From Corydoras sp. C115 (lineage: Eukaryota; Chordata; Actinopteri; Siluriformes; Callichthyidae): a DNA stretch of 64,000 bases. The notes beneath the pieces are model-generated. The model did no database searches. It saw only the letters and a program-made list of their open reading frames with translations, and was not told the DNA's origin. Shown piece by piece: positions 31,116 through 42,486 of the stretch. Position 1 is the stretch's first letter. Every line of letters begins with the position of its first letter. The translations under genes and the position numbers were made by a program. The stretch covers positions 2,533,001 to 2,597,000 of the forward strand of contig JAFMOC010000045.1 in the NCBI GenBank assembly GCA_019802505.1. Direction: 5' to 3'.

Positions 31116-31380
31116 CATACATACACACACACATATACATATATACACCTACATACACATACACATATACGCGCCTACGCATAAGTACATATATGCCCAT
31201 ACGCACATATATACATACATACATATATACATACACATACACATATACACACATACATATACACATACATACACACATACATAAATACACACACATCCAT
31301 ACCTACATTTACCTTCATATACTAAAATTAATTACAATTTCCAGTATAAATATATTTATTTATTTATTTAAACTATTCTT
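30683..31380. repeat. Microsatellite and simple-sequence cluster
   Basis: Poly-T (30683-30709), poly-A/GA-rich stretch (about 30900-30990), (AAAT)n (about 31004-31050), (TA)n (31058-31110), then ACAT/ACAC-type repeats to about 31290 and (TTTA)n at about 31350. 30710-30890 is non-simple sequence of unknown type. Confidence 0.9.
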
Positions 31381-31399
31381 TTAATTGATTTTATAAATT

Positions 31400-32960
31400 A
31401 ACGAAAAGAAAGACAATTTTAAGAAACCAGGATCTGAACACCTGTTTGTGTGCAGTTGTGAGCATGCAAGTAGATGAAAGATTTCTTCCATAGGAATGCC
31501 AAATGGGAATTTGTAGTAGTGACCGTGGGGGACCCCCGGCCCCGACCCCAAGGCCCGAGGCAGACACCAGGAAGACCAGGGCCAAAGGCACCGCGGAGGT
31601 CCCAGGCGCTGCGCCCCCAGAGGCCCCAATGCAGGGACAACCGCACACCCCACCCCCCCGAACAGACCCAAAGGGAGAGCCGAGGGAAGCCCCCAGCAGC
31701 CCCCCGCCGAGCCCAGGGGTCAGCAGCCCCAAGCCCTCAGACCCCGCCGGCACCCGCCACGCCAGAGCAGATCCGACCACGGACACGGAGGCCCGGGACC
31801 CCGAGGCGCGCCACCCCCCAGCCAGGGCCCCCCGGGGCCACGGGGCCCAAACCCAACCAGGCAGCCACCAGGCCCAGCCAGCACACCCCCCGGCGCCCAG
31901 CCCCCGAAACCGAGAGCCACCAGCCCACCAGAGGGCAAAGGGCACAACCCCCCCGGGAGGGGAATGCGACGCGGAGGTGGGGGCCACCATTAGGCGGACC
32001 CTAGATGACCCAGGAGAGGGAGCAGACCAGGCCCCAGCCTGACAAATACACATTCACACACAAACGCACTCATACCATCCCACCCTCATACTCACCTCCA
32101 CTCATTCGAAGTAAACATATACAGTAACATATACGCCACACTCACTCATACTCCCCATACACACTCTATACACACTCTGGGTCCAGGACATGCGTCCGCC
32201 CCCTATTGGTGGGAACCCACATCCAGACCCAGAGGGTAAACCCATTCTCTCCGGGGTGGAGAGGAGGGGACGGCCAAAGCCACGAACCCGCAAGGCCGTC
32301 CCACAGCCCGGGCTGCACCAGACCGGCAGGGCAAGCCCCCGCCACGGTGAGGACCCGCCCCGACCACCGCCGAGCACCACCAACAGCCAAGCAGACACCC
32401 CCCGCCGAGCGCCCGCCAGACCCCGGCGACAAGCCCGGCCAGAGGAATGACTGCACAGCCCAGGGCAATGACCCAAGAATCCAAACAGGCCCAGGGAAGC
32501 CAGAACACCGGCCCCGCCCCCCCCCCCCCCCCCCAAGCCCCGCAGCCCACCCACCGCCCCCGCCCCCACCAGACGGACTGCCCCTTATTCACCTACCCCC
32601 CACCCCAAGCGGCATAACGGGAAACGGGGGAGTGGCTTAAGACCCCCCACACACATACCCCCACCCCCAGATATGCTGTTGATGCTTGTTGTTTTTTAAG
32701 GTGCGATTAAAAGGGGGAGGAGGGGGAGGTCGGCACATGATCCGACCCAGAGACGTGCACCCCCACTCCAGCCCAGACCCTAAGTGTCTATGTGTAATGT
32801 TGGGAGCAGGCCCAGGCGACAGTGGTGAGACCGCTTAGCAGCCCCACCCACTGCACGCCACATAATGCCCATTCCCAAGGCCCTATATGTGAGTGTCATG
32901 AGAGTGTTAATAGTGAATGTCTAGGGTGTATAATAAAATTGGGGTCCAGGTGGTCATGGA
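31400..32960. repeat. GC-rich, C-skewed dispersed-repeat candidate
   Basis: About 31535-32620 is extremely rich in CCC with far more C than G on the plus strand. This removes stops and makes long Pro/Arg-rich frames on both strands (plus: 176 and 179 aa overlapping; minus: 220 and 155 aa). Such 'basic proline-rich' frames are typical artefacts of a GC-rich teleost repeat, perhaps a LINE 5' region. The family is not named, and a CpG-island reading is the alternative. CCCATTCCCAAGGCCC and GACCCAGAGACGTGCACC mark the right part. Confidence 0.5.
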
Positions 32961-33094
32961 ACCCCAAAGCCCTACATGAGTGAAATTGAAGTGAAGAGGA
33001 TGGAGGGATGCGACGAGGGATGGGGAGAATACTTTAATAATGGATACTTTATGAGGGATACTTTAATAATTGCTTGAATACTTAATACTGATAT

Positions 33095-33260
33095 TATATC
33101 CGCCTCTCAGCACTGGAGATCCATGTTTAAGTTTCCATGTTCTCCCTATGTCTGTGTGAGTTCTCTCCAGGTTCACTGGTTTCCTCTCACCATCCAAAAA
33201 CATGGATTCAAGGTGAATTGGCTGCTCTAAATGGCCCTGTTCGAAATCTAAAAAGTGAGT
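33095..33260 (+). mobile_element. Old V-SINE fragment
   Basis: CCGCCTCTCAGCACTGGAGA, GTTTCCATGTTCTCCCTATG and CCAAAAACATGGATTCAAGG. 3' body missing. Confidence 0.65.
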
Positions 33261-34045
33261 GAGTGTTTTAATAATTTGTGTGTTTTAATAATATGCACTA
33301 AAAGGTATAACGCTTCACGACATGGTGTGTGTTCTCACAGGGTTTAGGATTAAACCTGATGAGATGAGGCACTCAAATTTAAAAATATTATTAAAATGAC
33401 CCTTGTAACGTCATCATGACTGAATAATCAACTGTATCAGTTACTGACCTCCACTTTAGAACGTTTTTCTTTAAACCTGAATTAACCAATCAGCAACAGG
33501 AAAAGTAGTCATTCTGTTAAAGTAACGCAGAGTAATGGAGGATCCGCTTCCGCTCAGTCAGTGATGTAGATTCAGGTTCAGTGTGTTTTTTAAATCAACA
33601 GGCGTGAACAGAGCAGTGAGGAAACGCCACCCACACATCATTAACAGCCAGTGTATGCCGTTACACACGACTTTTACACAGCGGTTTAAATTAGGTCTCC
33701 AGTCTAATTATTTCAAATCACAAACGGCACTCGGTGAAAGCAGGACCGTTTCATGTGCTCTGAGAGGGGGGGCATGTTTATATGTGATGGTGGAGCAGAG
33801 ATCTCAGCAGGAAACTGTTAGGGGCAATAAAAAGATGAGACAGAAAGCGCCCTATTACTTAAATCTCTCTGTAAAGTGATGTTTTTCTATTAGGGCTGAA
33901 CGTGTCGGGTGTAAATCATAATCTCTGAACGAGAACGCCGGCGCAAAAACAAATATACTTAAAAAGCTTAAAAGGATTTTTAACAAAACAAGTGACGGGA
34001 TATTTGCATCTCCATGATCAAAAGTGTGTAAACAAATGTGATATT
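33261..34045. other. Low-copy DNA
   Basis: No repeat recognised. A 98-aa plus frame (33583-33879) has no domain and no splice context that would make it convincing. Confidence 0.35.
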
Positions 34046-34051
34046 ATAACT

Positions 34052-34200
34052 CGAAATTGCCCCTATGTAGTGTGTGTGTGTGGGAGTGAATGTGAGTCGA
34101 GCAATGGATTGGCACCCAAAACATTGTACCCTGTATGGGCATAGGGAACCACCCCCCCCCATGACCCTAGTCCCTAATAGAGAAGACAGAAGACAATCTG
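34052..34200 (+). mobile_element. Old V-SINE 3' part
   Basis: AAATTGCCCCTATGTAGTGTG, GCAATGGATTGGCACCC, a C tract and CATGACCCTAGTCCCTAATA. Confidence 0.65.
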
Positions 34201-34423
34201 AGAATCTGAGAATCCCTCACTATCATATTAAGCATGTTGCCATAATGTCCCTGAACCTGAGCTCTCTCTCACTCAACCCTAATGTCACTGGATACTTGTT
34301 TTTCTCCTTAAATAATTTATTCATCCCCCTAAAACTATTTGTTCCTTTTTTAAGCCACTTATCCTAATTATGGTTGTAGTGCTGCTGGGTTATGTTTCAG
34401 TCGGTGGATGGAAGACCTACATC

Positions 34424-34623
34424 TACATTACATTCGGTCATTAATTGGACGCTTTTATCCAAAGCGACTTACAAGGTGAGCACAGGGTTAATCACAACAT
34501 CCCTGGAGCAATGAGGGTTAAGGGTCTTGCTCAAGGACCCACATTGGTAACTTCAGTGGACCTGGGATTTGAACCCCCAACCTTCAGATTGATAGCCCAA
34601 CACACTAACTGAGCTACCACTCC
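34424..34623 (-). mobile_element. Antisense copy of the second SINE family
   Basis: Reverse complement matches the 5265-5471 element: GACGCTTTTATCCAAAGCGA, ATGAGGGTTAAGGGTCTTGC, GGGATTTGAACCCCCAACC. The head lies at 34600-34623 (ACTAACTGAGCTACCACTCC). Near full length. Confidence 0.85.
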
Positions 34624-34654
34624 CCCAGACCTTGTTCTAGTCACCTATCCAGAG

Positions 34655-34922
34655 CATTAATCCTGTACTAGGGTCGCTGGGGGTTCCCCAGCTTCATCCA
34701 GAGGAGAACGTTTTATGCCCTGGGCAGATACACCCAGGACAGGGAGCCAATCGATCGCTTTCCAGACACTCACACAGTCACACACAAACTATATGGGGAA
34801 ATTTAGAGTGGCCCAATCACCTTGAATCCATATGTGGGAGGAAACCCACGCACACATGTGTAGAACATGACACCTGGATCCTCAGCGCTGAGAGGCGGAT
34901 ATGCCAGCCACTGTGCTGCCCC
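34655..34922 (-). mobile_element. Old antisense V-SINE
   Basis: Diverged but complete in order: CTAGGGTCGCTGGGGG, CAGATACACCCAGGACAGG, TGTGGGAGGAAACCCACGC, CAGCGCTGAGAGGCGG, CACTGTGCTGCCCC. Confidence 0.8.
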
Positions 34923-35285
34923 CTACTGCAGCCATAGTTCCTCTATAAGCTGAAGTTTGGCCTTCACTGATCCACTGCATTCAGTCCAGATGTTACCATA
35001 GTGAAAAAAAAGTGTTGTGTTTACAAAAGAACATCTTCACTTTCTCAAAAAGAATAGAGGGGTTTGATGGACACCAACTGTTAAGAGCGTGACCCCCATC
35101 TGTTTATCAGACGCCGCTGTAAGGATGGCGCTGTAAACACTGATATTTGGCGAATCAGGGCATTGTGATGAGAGGTTCATTCCAGTCCGTCCTGATCCCG
35201 TCCCGTGTCGGCTCTAATTCTCAATTATTTTCTGTTAAGCCCCCCCTAGGAAGGAGAAAACATTTTGCACCCCCCCCCCCCACAT
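34923..35285. other. Low-copy DNA with a C tract
   Basis: Unremarkable apart from a run of C at 35270-35280. No feature supported. Confidence 0.35.
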
Positions 35286-35650
35286 GATTTACATTACATT
35301 TACATTTACATTACATTTAGTCATTCAGCAGACGCTTTTATCCAAAGCCACTTACAAATGAGAACACCACAAGTCAGAAGCCATGGAGAAAACCAACTAT
35401 ACTGTAAGTTCATCATACCTGATTGTTATTCAAATTTTTTTTTTCTACAACAGGTATTTGTTAAAGAGATGCGTCTTAAGTAGTTTCCTAAAACTGTTTA
35501 GTGATTCTGCCTTACGGACAGAGTTGGGAAGATCGTTCCACCATTTTGCAGTGCTGACCACCACGGAGTGAGAATTAGCTCCTCGGTGAGGTGGAACCAC
35601 CAGGCAATCATCACTGGAGCGAATTGAACGAGTCGGAGTGATTTATCCCC
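35286..35650 (-). mobile_element. Unnamed teleost repeat with LINE-type end
   Basis: TTACATTACATTTAGTCATT and GCAGACGCTTTTATCCAAAG form an antisense LINE/SINE-type terminus. The following AGTTGGGAAGATCGTTCCAC ... GAGTGAGAATTAGCTCC has the look of a repeat common in fish. One copy in the window. Confidence 0.45.
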
Positions 35651-36460
35651 CCAAATTTATCAAAAATTGGATAAATTATTTGTACACGCCCACTGTAGTA
35701 TGATTTGTCTATAAATTTGTTATAAATACACCTATTTTATAACGATGTCTCCTTATTAACAATAAAGAAAACAAAAAAGAAAGAAATATAGATCAACTTA
35801 GAACAAAGAATCATTTGATTAACTTTGTTTTTTAGTTTGTAACAGAAACGAATGAAATCCTTATTTAAACTAGAAACATTTTTGAACTCACTGGCATTTG
35901 ATATTGAAAAATTTAATTAAATGAAATCAATAAATAATGATAAATTCAAATTCATCAGCAATATTAATTCAGGAGCACAATTTATTAACACTTTAACCTA
36001 CAAAACTAAAATAAATACAACAATTTGTGCTGTTTTTTTTTTTTTTTTTTTTGAGGAAGTCAGAGCTGATGTCTCCAACGCGTTTGTTTTGCAGCTTTTC
36101 TGAAGTATCTTTCATAAAGCGTTAATATTTGCTGGTTATACGCGTCACGTTTACGATTTAAAAACTCAAGCGGTTATCAGCATGATCGGGGTGTAATGTC
36201 TTTAAGTGACGCCTTCATTTATTTGGCTTCACGCTGTCCGCTGCCAACATTTAAAGACACAGCAGACACACCGGTCTTTCTTCGTCTCCACCTTCGTTAC
36301 AGTGAAGTTACAGTTACAGTGAAGCCAGGCGCTACATACACTTTCGGTTGACTTTTGTTGCTCTCATTATCTTCGTCTCTCTGTCTCTCCCCTCCATCCC
36401 TGTTAAATATTTCTCCGTGTTGTCTCTTGAGGGTTTGTTCGGTACACTTAATATCACTTG
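35651..36460. other. AT-rich low-copy DNA
   Basis: Very AT-rich from 35650 to 36040 with a poly-T at 36034-36052, then ordinary sequence. No exon recognised. Confidence 0.35.
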
Positions 36461-36464
36461 CTCT

Positions 36465-36552
36465 GTTATTTCTTGTTATGCACCCCCCCTATGCATCGCA
36501 CTGCGCCCCCCCAGGGCCAGCGCGCCCCACTATTTGAGAAGCACTGCTCTAA
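36465..36552. mobile_element. hAT-like terminal fragment
   Basis: The end TTTGAGAAGCACTG (reverse CAGTGCTTCTCAAA) preceded by GCGCCCCCCCAGGGCC is a typical hAT-type terminus of vertebrate genomes. No partner end found. Confidence 0.35.
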
Positions 36553-37064
36553 CGTGAAGCGCCGTCGCTCATTTCCTTAGAGAAGCATGAATGTAGCCAT
36601 TGCCTCTTATTTGAACCGCTGCTCATGCAGTTTAATGGAGCAGCTGAATGTGCCTGAAGGAGACGCTTACTGCCCCGTTCTGTTTCTGATTGGCTGCTGA
36701 TCGATATGTGAGAGAGGGGTACTTAAGCATTCCAGCAACAATTATGCTCGCATGGGCTTGAGTTCATGGACGGCTGTTGCATTGATTGTTATGACGATCA
36801 GCCTCCCAGTGACGCCCAGGATCCTCAGAACCAACGAGCAATCACTAACTACTAGCTACTGTGTGTGTGTGCTTCTTCTAAAAGGTCTAAACATTAATTT
36901 GCAGGTAATTAGTCGCTTCTTGGTGGTTTAATATGGAAACTCTTGGCCATCAATCACATTAAGGTGCTGAGACATCTTAGACATCCAGAAGAGCTTTATT
37001 GTTTTTTATGGTATGAAATACAGAGGAACCTAAAGCTGTACAGACGTTTTAATAATGCTGTAAA
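36553..37064. other. Low-copy DNA
   Basis: No repeat recognised. Contains GAGAGGGGTACTTAAGC near 36713. Nothing further supported. Confidence 0.3.
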
Positions 37065-37077
37065 CCTCTGTGTTTTA

Positions 37078-37425
37078 TTCATTCATTCATTATCTCCCGC
37101 TTTATCCTCTATTAGGGTCGCGGTGGAGTTCCCCATGCCCATCCAGGGGAGAACATCTCGGGCGCTGGGCAGATAGACCCAAGACAGGACGCCAATCCAT
37201 CGCTGGGCACACACTCACTCACACATTCACACTCTATATGGGGCAATTTGGAGAATTCAATTGACTTGATCCATGTTTTTGGACTGTGGGAGGAAACCGG
37301 AGAACCCGGAGGAAACCCACGCAGACACGGAGAGAACATGGAAACTCCACCCAGATGGGGATTCGAACCGGGAATCCCTAGCGCTGAGAGGCGAACGTGC
37401 TAAACCACTAAGCCACCGTGCCGCC
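37078..37425 (-). mobile_element. Full-length antisense V-SINE
   Basis: Intact copy with an exact 13-bp target duplication CCTCTGTGTTTTA (37065-37077, 37426-37438). Low divergence, so among the younger insertions. Confidence 0.95.
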
Positions 37426-37500
37426 CCTCTGTGTTTTAGTCAGTAGTAATATGGCAGTGATGGGTACAAACCAGATTCCAAAAACGTTGGGACACTAAAC

Positions 37501-37850
37501 ATTCATTCATTCATTTATTTATCTCCCGCTTTATCCTATATTAGGGTCGCGGGGGGGTTCCCCATGCCCATCCCGGGGAGAACGTTTCGGGCGCTGGGCA
37601 GATACACCCAGGACAGGGCGCCAATCCATCGCTGGGCACACACTCACTCACTCACACAAACACACTCTATATGGGACAATTTGGAGAAATCAATTGACTT
37701 GATCCATGTTTTTGGACTGTGGGAGGAAACCGGAGAACCCAGAGGAAACCCACGCGGACACGGGGAGAACATGGAAACTCCACCCAGATGGGGATTCGAA
37801 CCGGGAATCCCTAGCGCTGAGAGGCGAACGTGCCAACCACTGTGCCACCC
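37501..37850 (-). mobile_element. Antisense V-SINE, parent of an inverted duplicate
   Basis: Target duplication GGGACACTAAAC / GGGACACTTAAC (37489-37500, 37851-37862, one mismatch). This SINE plus about 65 bp of left flank reappears inverted at 38372-38794. Confidence 0.92.
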
Positions 37851-38112
37851 GGGACACTTAACAAATTGGGAATAGAAACTGAATGTGGAGATGGCGCATG
37901 TCGATATTTAATTCAGAATAGACCACAAATCGCAGATCAAACGTTTAATCTGAGTAAATGTAACATTTTAAAGGAAAAATATGTTGAATGTGTCAACAAA
38001 TCCCCAAAAAGTCGGGACAATAAGCAATAAGTGGCTGGAAAAAGGAAATTGAGCATATAATCAACAGCTGGAAGACCCATTAATACTAATTAGGTCAATT
38101 GACACCATGATT

Positions 38113-38365
38113 AGGCGGCACGGTGGGATTCCCGTTTCGAATCCCCATCTGGGTGGAGTTTCCATGTTCTCCCCGTGTCCGTGTGGGTTTCCTCCGGGTT
38201 CTCCGGTTTCCTCCCACAGTCCAAAAACATGGATCAAGTCAACCGAGTTCTCCAAATGACCCCATATAGAGTGTGTCTGCGTGAGTGAGTATGTGCCCAG
38301 TGATGGATTGGCGCCCTGTCCTGGGTGTATCTGCCCAGCGCCCGAAACGTTCTCCCCTGGATGGG
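38113..38365 (+). mobile_element. Sense V-SINE with deleted head, split by an inverted duplicate
   Basis: The head jumps from GGCGGCACGGTGG to GATTCCCG, removing the A box region. Flanked by GACACCATGATT (38101) and GACACCATGGTT (38837). The 3' body is interrupted at GGATGGG, and its last 38 bases (38328-38365) recur at 38797-38834. Confidence 0.88.
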
Positions 38366-38834
38366 AGGGGGGGGCGGTATGGTGGCTTAGTGGTTGGCAT
38401 GTTCTCCTCTCAGTGCTAGGGATTCCCGGTTCGAATCCCCACCTGGGTGGAGTTTCCATGTTCTCCCCGTGTCCGCGTGGGTTTCCTCCGGGTTCTCCGG
38501 TTTCCTCCCACAGTCCAAAAACATGGATCAAGGTCAATTGAGTTCTCAAAATTGCCCCATATAGAGTGTGTATGTCTGTGTGAGTGAGTGAGTGTGTGCC
38601 CAGCGATAGATTGGCGCCCTGTCCTGGGTCTATCTGCCCAATGCCCGAAACGTTCTCCCCGGGATGGGCATGGGGAACTCCACCGCGACCCTAATAGAGG
38701 ATAAAGCGGGAGATAATAAATGAATGAATGTTTAGTGTCCCAACGTTTTTGGAATCCGGTTTGTACCCATCACTGCCATATTACTACTGACTAACTTATC
38801 TGCCCAGCGCCCGAAACGTTCTCCCCTGGATGGG
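38366..38834 (+). repeat. Inverted duplicate (SINE + flank) inserted in a SINE
   Basis: A sense SINE (38372-38728) followed by TGTTTAGTGTCCCAACG ... GCCATATTACTACTGACTAA (38729-38794) is the reverse complement of 37436-37850. It is bounded by an exact 38-bp direct repeat (38328-38365 = 38797-38834) belonging to the host SINE. Confidence 0.92.
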
Positions 38835-38940
38835 TGGACACCATGGTTGGGTATAAAAAGAGCTTCTCTGAGTGTCAGTGTCTCTCAGAAGCCAAGATGG
38901 TAAGAGGATCACCAATTGCACCATTGTTGGTAGGTGGATG

Positions 38941-40114
38941 GAACGAGGTGTAACTGCACCCCGCTATGTGTCGGGCCTAACAACACCTCTTACTTATAAT
39001 TTATCCACAATAATGCACGCCTTCTGGTCCCCAATGTTAATAACTATCATGGAACAGACTGCAAGTAGTCTCTACCTGAAAACAAGGCCTTGATAAGTTG
39101 CTGAGATCAGAATGCATCTGTTGATACGGAGCCTGAAGGATTCTGGCAGGGTTCTAAATAATGCGAGTGTTCCTTTATTTCCTATTTATTTTCCATCCGA
39201 ACAGGTTGTACACAGCTTTAGTTTTCATTTGTGAATGTGTGTGCTCGAGCAGTTCGCATGTACACTGGAAATGCAATAAGCCGTCCTGTATCCATGGTGA
39301 CAGCTGGCCACGCGCATCATTTCAGCTGGAGAGGAGGAAGAATAGGCGGCTGGGCGAGGGCCGACGACGCGGCAAGACCCTTAACAAGCTGTCATGTTTC
39401 TCTTTGTTACGTATAAGAGAAAAGGGAAGGGCTTTTAGCGCCATTAACTACCCCGGCATTACTCTGCTCCGTGTTTGGCCTCAGAACGTGAGCTGAGTTC
39501 TAGTTATCAGTGCTGCTGCCTTGACCGTCATCTAACTCCATTACAAATGACTTCATCACGCCGAGGAGGACGAGGAGCCGCCGAAAGGCCGAGGTGTAGC
39601 AGCGAGCAGAGAGCCGGGGTGATGGACGAGGAGCCTGCCGATTACAGCGCGGAGCTGAGGCCGTCCCCGCGCCCGTCCCCTCCGTGGACCCTGATTTTGC
39701 CCAAGGATGTTGGCTTTTGATATTTCGGGTTGCCCTTGAGCTTTTTAAAGTTGAAGGGCCCATAAATTAATGCCGCTGTTCTGTTATAGCCCCAAGACCC
39801 GAGACATGAGCCTCTTCTGAAGATTGAAGTGTCTGATGAGAGGGGGACATTCATTTTAACTCTGACTCATGACTTACACGGACAGTTTACCTCAGGAGTC
39901 TGGAAGCTTCTCAGCCAGACGCTGGAAATAGCACTTTTTGTAGATTAGATTTTTGAAGAGCTATAAATAGACACGACTTTATAGGTTTTTGTTTTTTATG
40001 ATACAAACTGTGAGTTAACAGCTGTCCACGTTTTCACTGACGCGGCGCACATGACATTTAAAATCTCTCGCTTTCATTGTGTGTGTGTGTACTGATATAC
40101 ATATATAAATAACA
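38941..40114. other. Low-copy DNA with a CpG-rich patch
   Basis: About 39310-39690 is CpG-rich (GGGCGAGGGCCGACGACGCG, GAGGAGCCGCCGAAAGG). An 81-aa frame (39475-39720) and a minus frame overlap without recognisable domains. Could be a regulatory island or an unrecognised exon. Confidence 0.3.
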
Positions 40115-40846
40115 TTATGGGGACCTAGGATGACACGGTGGCTTAGTGGTTAGCATGTTCTCCTCTCAGCGCTAGGGATTCCCGGTTCGAATCCCATCTG
40201 GGTGGAGTTTCCATGTTCTCCCCGTGTCCGCGTGGGTTTCCTCCGGGTTCTCCGGTTTCCTCCCACAGTCCAAAAACATGGATCAAGTTAATTGAGTTCT
40301 CTAAATTGCCCCATATAGAGTGTGTCTGTGTGAGTGAGTGTGTACCCAGTGATAGATTGGCGCCCTGTCCTGGGTGTATCTGCCCAGCGCCCAAGACGTT
40401 CTCCCCTGGATGGGCATGGGGAACCCCACCGCGACCCTAATAGAGGATAAAGCGGGAGATAATGAATGAATGAATTATGGGGACCTAGGATGACACGGTG
40501 GCTTAGTGGTTTAGCACGTTCTCCTCTCAGCACTAGGGATTCCCGGTTCGAATCCCCATCTGGGTGGAGTTTCCATGTTCTCCCAGTGACTGCGTGGGTT
40601 TCCTCCGGGTTCTCCGGTTTCCTCCCACAGTCCAAAAACATGGATCAAGTCCATTGAGTTCTCCAAATTGCCCCGTATAGAATGTGTATGTGTGAGTGAG
40701 TGTGTGCCCAGCGATAGATTCTGAGAGCCCTGTCCTGGGTGTATCTGCCCAGTGCCTGAGACGTTCTCCCCTGGATGGGCATGGGGTACCCCCCCCCCCG
40801 ACCCTAATATAGGATAAAGCAGAAGATAATGAATGAATGAATGAAT
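40115..40846 (+). repeat. Tandem pair of V-SINEs with a shared 19-bp flank
   Basis: Sense SINEs at 40131-40474 and 40492-40846 are each preceded by TTATGGGGACCTAGGATGA (about 40117 and 40475). Both heads lack the first GGCGG. The shared flank and shared head defect indicate duplication of a 360-bp SINE-plus-flank unit. Confidence 0.9.
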
Positions 40847-41855
40847 TATGTGGAACTCGTGTAATTGTGAGTACCTCAAGCTGATTCCCATAATGTACAG
40901 CATCTTGGAGGGGGGGGCTAGAAACACCCAGGACAGGGTGCCAGTCCATCACTGGGGGGGCACACACATTATAAAGGTGAAATTGAAACAGCCAATTCGG
41001 GTGGCTCGATGGCTTGGTGGTTGGCATGTTCTCCTCTCGGCACTAGGGATTCCTGGTTCGAATCCCCATCTGGGTGGAGTTTCCATGTTCTCCCCGTGTC
41101 TGCGTGGGTTTCCTCCGGGTTCTCCAGTTTCCTCCCACAGTCCAAAAACATGGATCAAGTCCATTGAGTTCTCCAAATTGCCCCGTATAGAGTGTGTGTG
41201 TGTGAGTGAGTGTGTGCCCAGTGATAGATTGGTGCCCTGTCCTGGGTGTATCTGCCCAGCACCCGAAACGTTCTCCCCTGGATGGGCATGGGGAACCCCA
41301 CCGCGACCCTAATAGAGGATAAAGCGGGAGATAATGAATGAATGAATTATAGGGACCTCGTGTAATTGTGAGAACCTCAAGCTGATTCCCATAATGTACA
41401 GCATCTTGGAGGGGGGGGCTAGATACACCCAGGACAGGGTGCCAGTCCATCACTGGGGGGACACACACATTATAAAGGTGAAATTGAAACAGCCAATTCG
41501 GGTGGCTCGATGGCTTGGTGGTTGGCATGTTCTCCTCTCGGCACTAGGGATTCCTGGTTCGAATCCCCATCTGGGTGGAGTTTCCATGTTCTCCCCGTGT
41601 CTGCGTGGGTTTCCTCCGGGTTCTCCAGTTTCCTCCCACAGTCCAAACACATGGATCAATTGTATTGAATTCTCCAAATTGTCCCATATAGAGTGTGTCT
41701 GTGTGAGTGAGTGTGTGTCCAGCGATGGATTGGCGCCCTGTCCTGGATGTATCTGCCCAGCGCCCGAGACATTCTCCCCTGGATGGGCATGGGGAACCCC
41801 ACCGTGACCCTAATATAGGATAAAGTGGAAGATAATGGATGGATGGAAACAGCCA
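40846..41855 (+). repeat. Tandem duplication of a 500-bp composite unit
   Basis: The unit has GTGTAATTGTGAGTACCTCA, a small antisense SINE scrap (CACCCAGGACAGGGTGCCAG), GTGAAATTGAAACAGCCAATTC, then a full sense SINE. It starts at about 40846 and about 41346. GAAACAGCCAATTC occurs at about 40986, 41488 and 41846, so it is the SINE target duplication. The two SINEs have different 3' halves, so the duplication is not recent or conversion followed. Confidence 0.9.
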
Positions 41856-41886
41856 ATTCATTTTGAGTCCATGTTTTTGGTCTGTT

Positions 41887-41903
41887 TGTGTGTGTATGTG
41901 TAT

Positions 41904-41964
<61 letters not shown>

Positions 41965-42135
41965 GGGGGGGGTGATATTACTTACCCATCCGCATTCTGT
42001 ATAAGAGTGCACATACTCAGCCTCTGATTGGTTCTGACCTTGTTCTTTCTTGCTGATTGCAGGTGTGTGTATGTTTGTGTGTGTGTGTGTGTTTGTGTGT
42101 GTGTGGTGTGTGTAGGTGTGTGTGGGTGTGCGGTG
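41887..42135. repeat. (TG)n microsatellites
   Basis: (TG)n about 41887-41962, then GGGGGG. A second interrupted TG tract at about 42063-42130. Both are non-coding. Confidence 0.95.
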
Positions 42136-42486
42136 AGGGCCTGTGAGGGCAGGAAATCACAGCATGTGCTCCTGAAGTGGAATGAAAACGGTAGCCGGAG
42201 CAGTAAAACTTCATGGTGCGTCTCTTCTACTCTGTTAATCTGAAACTGTGGGATTTTTAATCCTTTGTTTATTGTAAACGCTCGGCTCGATTTTCTCCAC
42301 GAGCGATCTGAAGTCGGTGAAGTGTCATGTCTGACTCACTAATCATAGCTTTGCTTGTTTCTGTAGCTTAATGTACATTATATGCATGAAACGGCGGGGC
42401 ATTCAGGGGTTTTATTCAGTCCCATCAGGGCAGCGGAATAAAATCTAACACACAGTTCACACCATTGCTTTCAGTTTTGTATAAAC
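42136..42486. other. Low-copy DNA
   Basis: Nothing recognised. Confidence 0.3.

Larger units (their letters stand above)
37436..38940 (+). mobile_element. DNA-transposon-like repeat broken by SINEs
   Basis: Pieces at 37436-37500, 37851-38112 and 38837-38940 read as one element: CCAAAAACGTTGGGACAC, then AAATGTAACATTTTAAAGG, AGTCGGGACAATAAG, ACTAATTAGGTCAATTGACA, GGTATAAAAAGAGCTTCTC and AGAAGCCAAGATGGTAAGAG. This order recalls a widespread fish DNA-transposon-derived repeat; superfamily not assigned. Two SINEs and an inverted duplication interrupt it. Confidence 0.6.

Noticed and set aside
30589..31296. Minus-strand 235-aa open frame
   Set aside because: Composition is Val/Tyr/Ile/Phe runs read from TG, TA, ACAT and poly-T/A microsatellites.
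31391..32053. Long Gly/Ala/Trp- and Pro/Arg-rich frames on both strands
   Set aside because: Frames overlap on both strands and owe their length to extreme C-skew. No recognisable domain. Treated as repeat.
39475..39720. 81-aa frame in a CpG-rich patch as an exon
   Set aside because: No recognisable domain, and overlapping frames on both strands. Insufficient evidence for an exon call.
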